Shown piece after piece: positions 56,520 to 64,000 of a DNA stretch of 64,000 nucleotides. Source of the stretch: Flaveria trinervia. Lineage: Eukaryota; Streptophyta; Magnoliopsida; Asterales; Asteraceae. A program made the position numbers and the translations under genes. The notes under the pieces are model-generated. The model was not told the origin of the DNA. It did no database searches and saw nothing but the letters and a program-made list of their open reading frames with translations. Position 1 is the first letter of the stretch. Each line of letters opens with the position of its first letter. Location: assembly GCA_025506515.1 (NCBI GenBank), contig CM046443.1:88610781-88674780 (forward strand). The letters are read 5' to 3'.

Positions 56520-58691
56520 TGTAAGGCCCCGTTCCCGGGACGCTTACAGCTGGTCGATCATCGTACATAAAACATATATGATTATTATCTTACATAAAAA
56601 CTTTGTAGCGGAAACATTTAACCTAACATTCCATTTAAATATAATAGCTTTTGCAAACAATATGTCATTATCGAATTATAAAATACATGTTACATTTCAT
56701 TACAAAAGCGTTATAGCAATGGATGCCATCCCAAAAGTACTGAGTAGTCGCCCCGTGCCATGCTCAACAACATACCTGCTAACTGGAAAAACATAAAAGT
56801 CAGCGTTGCTGAGTGAGTTCTAGTTTTATAATAAAACATACTTTTCTTTCGTCAAAACCGTTCTTTACTTTCATGCGATCATACATCATACGTACACATA
56901 GGTAAAATTATTATTATCTTCATTATCGTTCGTATATTCATTCTTTCATTCGTACGTTCATTACATCTTTTCCTTTCATCAAAACCATGAACTTTACCCT
57001 TCATGCTCATGGTACTGGGCCTAAGCCTATTATAGACGTTCATTCTTGGTGCACAACACCTCTGGCCATAGTACCTAAGATAAAGTTCAATTATACCATT
57101 GTCATGTGCTATGCCCTTCATGCTCATGGTACTGGACCTAAGCCTATCATAGACCTTCATTTATGGTGCCCAGCACCTCTAGCCACAATACATAAGTCAA
57201 GCAACAATGGTTCCATACAAATGGTCAATCACAAAGAAAGACCCCGATGTGCATCCTCTTAGGGTAGCGAACCTGCACACCTTTGGGCTAACCTCTTTAA
57301 TGGCATGTCCCAACATACAAGGATTGCAAGACTTTCTTTACTTTCATTTATTATTAATGCATGCATTTATCAGGTTCCTCTTTTATTATCTTTCACTTTA
57401 TGTTACATAAAACTTTTATTTCATTCATTAACATTCAACGTCAAATTGCAGGAAAGATAAACATACATCATAACAAGGAACATAACATACACAGTCAATA
57501 ACATCATATAGGGTAACATCATACATACATGATATACAGCATGCATAATCATACAACATCACACATCATATCAATCACGCACATCTCGTCATATAACCAT
57601 ACGACATCACCATCCTCATTATACATCACGCCATCCATGCTCATCACAACATCAACAACCCCAACGGTCCGAGCCCACGTCTATACTTCCCCAAAAGTTA
57701 GACAACAAACTATGGTCATTCGGGCGTATGGACCCTATTCGATCGCATGGTCTTCCATGCGTGTGAGAACACTTAAGCGAATGGACCCCAGTCGCATAGT
57801 CTCCAATCACGTACTTCCCATGCGAATGAACCTCAGTCGCATGACATCCTGGCGTATGGACCTCAGTCACATGACCTTCATGCGAATGGCCCTCATTCGC
57901 ACACCTTTCATGCGTATGAACCTCAATCGCACAACTTACTTGCGTATGGACTCCAGTCGCATGACCTTCGTCCGCATTTCCTTCGATAGCATAGCTCTCA
58001 AACGTATGACCCTCAGTCGTACTACTTTCATGCGAATGAATCTCAGTCACACACCTTTTATGCATATGGACCCGGTCACACCTCATTCGGAGGCATGGAC
58101 CTCCAGTCGCATAGCCCTAGCTGGGTGCAGAATGTAGTTCATCACGAACTGCAGCAGCCAAGTTTGACCTCCAAACTCTTCCAAACCTCTTTTAGCCCAA
58201 ATAAACCATTCTAAACCATAGGGAAACATACCACAATATCATTCAAGCACAACCAAGCCCGAAATCAAGCCCCAAACGAATCATACATGCACATACATAC
58301 AAAAACGGGACTTCATCCAAAATACCCAAAAATGATTTTTAGATGTGTTCCAGCCCTAAAATTATTCAAAAACATGTAAAAGATGGGTCCTAGAACTCAC
58401 CTTGAGAACCCCGTCGAATGGAGCTTCGATTTGTCCCGCTACTCGATGATTTCCACGCTCGAATCAACCCGAACCAAGTTTTTCTCTTCTTTTTCTCCGT
58501 TTCTTCTCCCTTGGTTGAGTTTTTGGCAAGAATGGGGGTGGTGTGGGCTGCCCTCCCCTTTTATATGGTCACTCATCCAAGTTTCTTCCTGTTGGCGAGT
58601 TTGGTCCCTCGAGTTTTGGCCCTCGAGTTTGGACTTTATTTCTTTTTCTTCTTTCGTCGGCTTCAAAATAAATAAATAACCGGGTGTTACA
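56520..58691 (-). repeat. 5' LTR of G1b (right, 2172 bp)
   Basis: Partner of 50046-52203, ending CCGGGTGTTACA on the plus strand. It includes the two ~115-bp units (56997-57200) and the GCG minisatellite (57718-58115). Confidence 0.92.
57718..58115 (-). repeat. GCG minisatellite of the G1b 5' LTR
   Basis: Units around GCGTATGGACCTCAGTCACA, aligned to 51240-51645 with numerous CG to CA or TG differences. Confidence 0.8.
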
Positions 58692-58696
58692 TATGT
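58692..58696. repeat. Target-site duplication of G1b, right copy
   Basis: TATGT directly after the LTR end at 58691, matching 50041-50045. Confidence 0.9.
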
Positions 58697-59191
58697 GAAC
58701 TTTAGGAACCAATATGAGCCACTAGATTTTAATGGCAAAATAGTAATTAACCAAAACATAATCAAAAAATTATAAAACAAAATATAACAAGAAAATTAAA
58801 GTAAAAACACAAATGTGTTTTCTTCATTTCCCTCTATCATTAAAAAATTTGAAAATATTATAAAAAAAATATCGTTTTTTTACGAACGTCAATTTACACA
58901 TATCTAATACCTCGAAATATGGATGTGTAAAACCAGATTTACACATATATAATGACTAATTTAGACTTGTGTAAATAACGGGTGGAAGATTTTAAAAAAA
59001 TATATATCGATAGACGTTGGAAAGATAAATAAAATACTGAAATTAATGGTGAAATTTTTTTAGAAAAGTAATGTTATGAAAAATAGTTATGAACGTTTTA
59101 AAAAAAAAGATGATATTAACATGTGACTTAAGTGTGTGACTCGTATTATTTCCTAGAGTTGTCAAAAAAAATAGTGGTTCTTAAGATAACC

Positions 59192-59222
<31 letters not shown>

Positions 59223-60757
59223 ATATATAATATATATATAAAAGAACTAATCTTTTTAGAAATTGATTTTAATTTAAAAGTATGAGAACTAATCTTGACC
59301 ACTTATTAGTTTCTAATCTAAAAACTAAAATTAAATGAAAAGGGTATAATGGTTCACATTAAATATTATCTTTCAAAATAAAATATTAATTGAAACAATG
59401 ACAACTTTCGCATGAAAATTATTTTACATATATGTAAGTTAACTACATACATGTAAACTTGTTATCCATTTGCGTAGCTAACTAGTTACACACATATATA
59501 ACCTTAACTTACATGTGTCTAAGTTAATTGTATACATATATGTACTTTGTTTACATTTATATATGTAAACCAATAATAAATATATGTTTTTATCACAAGA
59601 ACTCTTTTTATTTGGATACATGTAATTGGTTTGCGTGTGTGTAAATAAATTAATTATGCATATAACTATTTCGATAACATTAATAACTAAGAATAACTAA
59701 GAAGAACAATTCACACTATATTTGTAAATAATATATATAATTATTTTCAGAATCCACACTAGTTCAAAGTGATAATTTTATATTGAGTTTTGTATCTAAA
59801 TTAAACAATCATGATGTATTTGTGAACCACAAACTAACAAATTTATACCTAAAGGTTTCTCACTTTTTGACAACACTTTCAGTTAGAGTAAACAAATCAG
59901 AATATGCTTATTTAGAATTGCGTATTTTTCATTCAAAGTAAGTAGAGAATAAGATAAAATAATTTTATTAGGATTCTTGAATTTCCAATCAACTAATTGA
60001 AAAGAAATTAGTACCCGGAGATTAAAGTATTGACAAGAACCAACCTAGATTACCTAATCAATAAAAACTCTAGAGAAACAAAAAATTTTAAACATTCGGA
60101 AACTTATTCAAATGAAACTGGAATAAAGTTTAGATTTTTTTGAAGGTAGACATTCATGATGATCAAGAAACCAAGAACATATTGCCTGGGATTCGTTCAT
60201 AAAAATAGATCAAAAAACAAATCACCATTAACACATTTTTAGGTACAACAAATGTTGTAATTTTTGAAGCTTTAAAAATACACAATCCTTGAAGGAACAA
60301 TATTTTTGACCACAAAACATAAGTCTTTATCCATTATATAATTAACCTATTAACGTAACAAAGTTATGGATGTGTTTACAATCTGGATCGTTTCATCTAT
60401 GTGAGAGTGAGACCCATCTCGAAGTGAATAGCCACAAAAGAACGTACGCGACTGTGAGTCTACAATCGGATCCTTGGGTCTTCAGGTTGTCAGCAAAACA
60501 TGTCGATTGGAGAAAAGTGAAACAGATGTGAAAGGGATTAATTTTTTCTAATTATTTTAGGTTTAGAGGTAGAGAAGGTGTTTTAATACTTGAAAATGGA
60601 GAAGATAATAGAGTAATTTGGAATAAAGAAATCATTTGCAGTGAGATACGGATGATTTAATACAGAGAGAGTATATTAGGATGATATGGATTTATGGAGT
60701 GAAAAATACCCATATTTCCCTGACATGTTAATATAATATCTTTAATTTTCATTTTAA
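58697..60757. other. AT-rich intergenic DNA without a recognised gene
   Basis: No coding sequence is recognised. It includes an AT microsatellite (59192-59240) and degenerate TTACACATATNTAA-type motifs at 58885-58975 and 59420-59570. The segment around the microsatellite (GTGGTTCTTAAGATAACC...AGAACTAATCTTGACCA) looks like a short transposon remnant, but no ends can be fixed. Confidence 0.5.
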
Positions 60758-63675
60758 CTAGAAAACCATTCACTTCCACCTCCTGGCATGCCAAGATTAA
60801 ACTTGGTCTTGTGCATATGGATTTGTGTGGACCAATGTAGGTTCCTAGTCTTGACAGTAGTCGTTATTACCTTCTCTTTGTTGATGATTACACCCGTATG
60901 TGTTGGGTATATTTCTTAACCATAAAAGTGAAGCATTTGACAAATTTAAAAACTTTAAATCCTTGATTAAAAAAGAATATTGTAGCTTTATACAAGTTCT
61001 TAGATCTGATAGAGGTGGGGAATTCTTTTCTCGTGAATTCAATGATTTCTATACACACGCTAGCATTAAACAAGAAATCACTATTCCCTACACCCCCTAA
61101 CATAATAGGGTTGTGGAACGGAAGAACAGGACTATCATGAATCTCACGAGAAGCATGCTACGAGGGAACGAACTACCAAACTACTTGTGGGCCAAAGAAG
61201 TGGCAACAACGGTCTACACCCATAAACAGGTCACCTACCAAAGCTATCACCAACCAAATTTCCTTGCATGCATGGATGAGGACTAAGTAATCAGTTACTC
61301 ACATGTGCACGTTTGGATGTATCACGCATACTATTGTACTAGCTCAACTAAAACAAAAACTTGACAGACGATTTGAACGAGCAATTTTTATCGAGTAGTC
61401 TATTCTCTCTAGTGGAGTATATAGATTATATAACCCTGACAAATGGAAATTCAGTACCTCTAAAGATGTTGAGTTCTTTGAAGATGACAAGTGGGTTGGC
61501 ACAATCACGTGGCAAGTACAACCACTAAACAAACTTATCAATATTGTGATCCATTTGACTTTTGTGACCTAAGTATCGATACTTCCTTAATAATGACAAC
61601 TCATAACAAGTCCCCATCAACTCAACTTTAACCACTCCACCTCCCGATACAACACATACACCTACCCACCTACCCTCTACTTTACCATCCACTTTTACAC
61701 TTACCCAAAACAAACCATCTCCACCTGAAACATCCACCTCAACTGTACGAAATCCTACACCTCCCTCCGAACCTAACAAAAGATATTATAAATCTCCTTC
61801 ATGGCTACGTGATTATTATATTGGTGAAGGACTCTCGGATAGTGATCAAGATCTCCTCACTTGCCAATTTGCCTTGAGCATCACCAACCTATTAAACTAC
61901 TCTCAAGCTGCCTCATCTACTGCATGGATTGAAGCCATGCATCAAGAGATTCATTCTATTGAAAAGAATAATACTTGGACTCTCATCTCCCTACGTCCTG
62001 ACGAGTAGGTTGTCGGTGTCAAGTGGTTGTTCAAAACAAAGGTAGGTCCAAATGGTCAACTCCTTAAACACAAAACACATCTGGAAGCTAAGGGGTATTC
62101 GTAACAACCGAGTATCGATTTTCATGAAACTTTTGCCCCTGTGGCAAGGTTTTCAACCATACGTGTCTTGATGGTTGTTGCTGTGCAGTAAGGATGGATA
62201 GTACACCAGTTGGACATTAAGTCTGCCTTCCTAAATGGTGACTTATCTGAAGAGATGTATATCAAACAACCAAAAGGAATTATTTCTCAACAACATCTAG
62301 AGGAAGTGTACAAATTGAACAAAGAGTTATATGGGCTGGAACAATCACCTTTAGCTTGGTATGAGAAGATTTATAAGTACTTTGGCGATCACGGATACCA
62401 GAAAAGTTCTAGTGAGCCTACCTTCTACGTCAAGCCGACTACCGATGGTAATATTATCTATTTTTGTTTGTATGTTGATGATATTATTTGTACGTCTGCT
62501 AGTCATGATCTGATACTGGAGTTTAAAGAAGGTATGAAACAAACTTTTGAAATAACTGACCTGGGGTTACTGAGATTGTTTCTTGGTTTGGAAGTTGTTC
62601 AAGATAAGGATGGTATCTTCCTACATCAGCAAAATTACCCTCGTAGTTTATTACACAATTCAATATTTGTTTTGAGAAGGCGGATGCTACTTCAATGAAC
62701 TACAATGAAAAGTTTTCGAGTTAAGATGGTGCTAACAAAGCTAATGGTGAAATGTTTTGAAGTATGGTGGGAGGCCTTATTTATCTAACCCATACGCGAC
62801 CTGAGTTGGAGTATGCAGTTAGCATAGTCTCTAGGTTCATGCATAGTCCTTCCAAAATCATATGGGTGCTTCTTGTAGGATATTAAAATATGTAGTTGGC
62901 ACGCTCAACTTTGGAATTCGATACTCAAAGGGAACAGAGATATGCTTGGTGGTGTTGATAAACGAAAGAGTGTATCGGCTTTTGTATTCACTATTAGAAG
63001 AGGAATAGTTGCTTGGAGTTCTAAAAAACAGCTTACAATTGCATTATCAACTACAGAGGCAGAATATATTGCAGTTACTAGTGCCACATGCCAAGCCATA
63101 TGGTTACATCGAATACTAGAAGATATGAATCTAAGTGAAGATCATTAAACGATTATCTTTGTGATAGCAAATCGGCTATCAACTTATCCAAAAATCCCAT
63201 TGATCATAATCGACCAAAACACATTGAGCTAAGAGCATTCATAGTCCATTTCCTATATTTTTATGAGTATGTTTTCTATATTATATAGTATGGTTATAAG
63301 TGGTTGTGAGTGAAGGATATAGTAAATTTACTATTCAATTTGTATTTTGAGGAATCCCTGTTCAAAACCATATAATGGTTTTAATATATTTTAAGTGGTT
63401 GTGAGTGAAAAAGAGAAAAAGTAATGATAAAGTTAAAAAGGATAAAGAAAAAGTAGTGATTTTTAGTGTAATTATATGGATAAAAATAGGAAATGAGTTG
63501 TGAATGCTCTAAGGTATCACTTTATACAGGAAATGGTGGAAAAGAAATTGGTTGAGCTCAATTTTTGTGGCACACATGACCAAGTTGTAGATGTCCTCAC
63601 AAAGTCGTTGACTAAAGAAAAGTTTGCTTACTTTTGTTGCATGTTGGGCATGCAATAGTTAAACTCAAGAGAGGG
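60758..63675 (+). pseudogene. Copia element C: integrase, RT and RNase H (5'-truncated, broken)
   Basis: It starts abruptly at the integrase entry (RKPFTSTSWHAKIKLGLVHMDLCGPM in two parts, 60760-60837). It continues with LFVDDYTRM, RSDRGGEFFSREFNDF (about 60990-61050) and HNRVVERKNRTI (about 61100), the D,D,E triad. [15 protein letters not shown] near 62125, LDIKSAFLNGDLSEEMYIKQPKG (62208-62280) and YVDDIICTSAS near 62470. RNase H: KRKSVSAFVFTIRRGIVAWSSKK and LSTTEAEYIAVT (62942-63148), then YHFIQEMVEKKL and DVLTKSLTKEKF (63510-63630). Integrase before RT makes it Copia. The motifs differ from SIRE-A and B, so it is another lineage. Multiple stops and a MITE disable it, and no gag or 5' LTR is found upstream. 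Confidence 0.85.
63233..63509. mobile_element. 277-bp MITE (PIF/Harbinger-like) in Copia C
   Basis: Terminal inverted repeats start GAGCATTCA and end TGAATGCTC, with further similarity inward (CATTTCC and GGAAATG). Flanking TAA is duplicated (63230-63232 and 63510-63512). Removing it rejoins the RNase H motif HIELR with YHFIQE. The 3-bp TAA duplication and the GAGCAT ends fit Tourist-like MITEs. No transposase is encoded. Confidence 0.85.
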
Positions 63676-64000
63676 TGATCAAATGTGATCTCAACTACCA
63701 CGTATCCATGGAACTCAAGTATCTCACATGCATTGAAGCAACCTAAATAAGTGTTAGATTGTTTATGCATGTGTTCCTTTATTTTAGTTTACTAGTTAGT
63801 GGAACAGTGAGTCATCTTTTCTTATAAGGTGAGTTAGCTAGTTGTTAGGTTGTTGAGTATTTTGTGGCTTCTTATTTCCTATTTAAACTATGTACTTTCT
63901 GCTTCCCTGTACTTCATCATCAAAAAACTAATGAAAAGCTTAAGTTCCTTTTTCATCCTCGTGTTGTTATTATTAAAAACTCCGACAAAAAATATAACCC
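63676..64000 (+). repeat. Probable start of 3' LTR of Copia C
   Basis: A purine-rich tract (CAAGAGAGGG, 63666-63675) is followed by TGATCAAATGTGATCTC, a plausible LTR start, about 20 bp after the end of the RNase H frame. No matching 5' LTR exists in the window, so the boundary is a guess. The LTR may end near CTCCGACA (63987) or beyond the edge. Confidence 0.45.

Larger units (their letters stand above)
50046..58691 (-). mobile_element. Complete Ty3/Gypsy chromovirus G1 copy 'b'
   Basis: An 8.65-kb minus-strand element with LTRs at 50046-52203 and 56520-58691, perfect TATGT duplications, a primer site (56506-56516) and a polypurine tract (52204-52216). Coding order on the minus strand is gag, protease, RT, RNase H, integrase, chromodomain. 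Open blocks are longer than in copy 'a', but frameshifts and stops remain, so it is probably inactive though younger than 'a'. The LTRs are closely similar, with scattered substitutions and minisatellite differences. Confidence 0.93.

Overview
The window is a stretch of plant nuclear DNA made almost entirely of nested LTR retrotransposons, with one recognisable host gene. The retroelement families (SIRE-type Copia with a long extra 3' ORF, and Ty3/Gypsy chromoviruses with very long LTRs), the AT-rich spacers and a CC-type glutaredoxin (a land-plant family) indicate a large eudicot genome. The form of the SIRE accessory ORF makes Asteraceae my best guess, but that rests on remembered family resemblance and not on a search.

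Layout. (1) 1-2398 and 14780-15437: SIRE-type Copia element A, minus strand, entering from outside the window; its gag and its 5' LTR are present. (2) 2399-14774: SIRE-type Copia element B, plus strand, complete (LTRs 2399-3196 and 13970-14774, TSD TTCCT), inserted into the LTR of A. Between pol and the 3' LTR it carries about 3.4 kb of accessory coding sequence. (3) 15438-16572 and 28186-28773: plus-strand LTR remnant of Gypsy family G1, split by (4) 16573-28185, a complete minus-strand Gypsy chromovirus G2 (LTRs 16573-19221 and 25470-28185, TSD GAACG). (5) 28774-31386: AT-rich DNA without a recognised gene, ending in an AT microsatellite. (6) 31387-45509: G1 chromovirus copy 'a', plus strand. 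A minus-strand G1 solo LTR (33011-35268) sits in its 5' LTR and an unrelated solo-LTR-like element (41161-43642) in its 3' LTR. (7) 45510-50045: AT repeats, then the glutaredoxin gene (46855-47166), then AT-rich DNA that may hold an old LTR. (8) 50046-58691: G1 copy 'b', minus strand, structurally complete (TSD TATGT). (9) 58697-60757: AT-rich DNA without a recognised gene. (10) 60758-64000: 3' part of a third Copia element (integrase, RT, RNase H, probable LTR start), with a 277-bp MITE inserted in the RNase H region.

How the parts work together. Within each element the order gag - protease - (integrase - RT - RNase H) identifies Copia, and gag - protease - RT - RNase H - integrase - chromodomain identifies Gypsy chromoviruses. 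Every pol region has stops or frameshifts, so none looks autonomous now. Nesting gives a relative order: G1 LTR remnant before G2 and before SIRE-A, and SIRE-A before SIRE-B; G1a before its two guests. The least ordinary features are the long accessory region of SIRE-B, which reads more openly than its pol and has a possible promoter and a hairpin repeat array just upstream; an extra ORF upstream of gag in G2; and an 80-bp duplication across the PPT/LTR junction of G1a.
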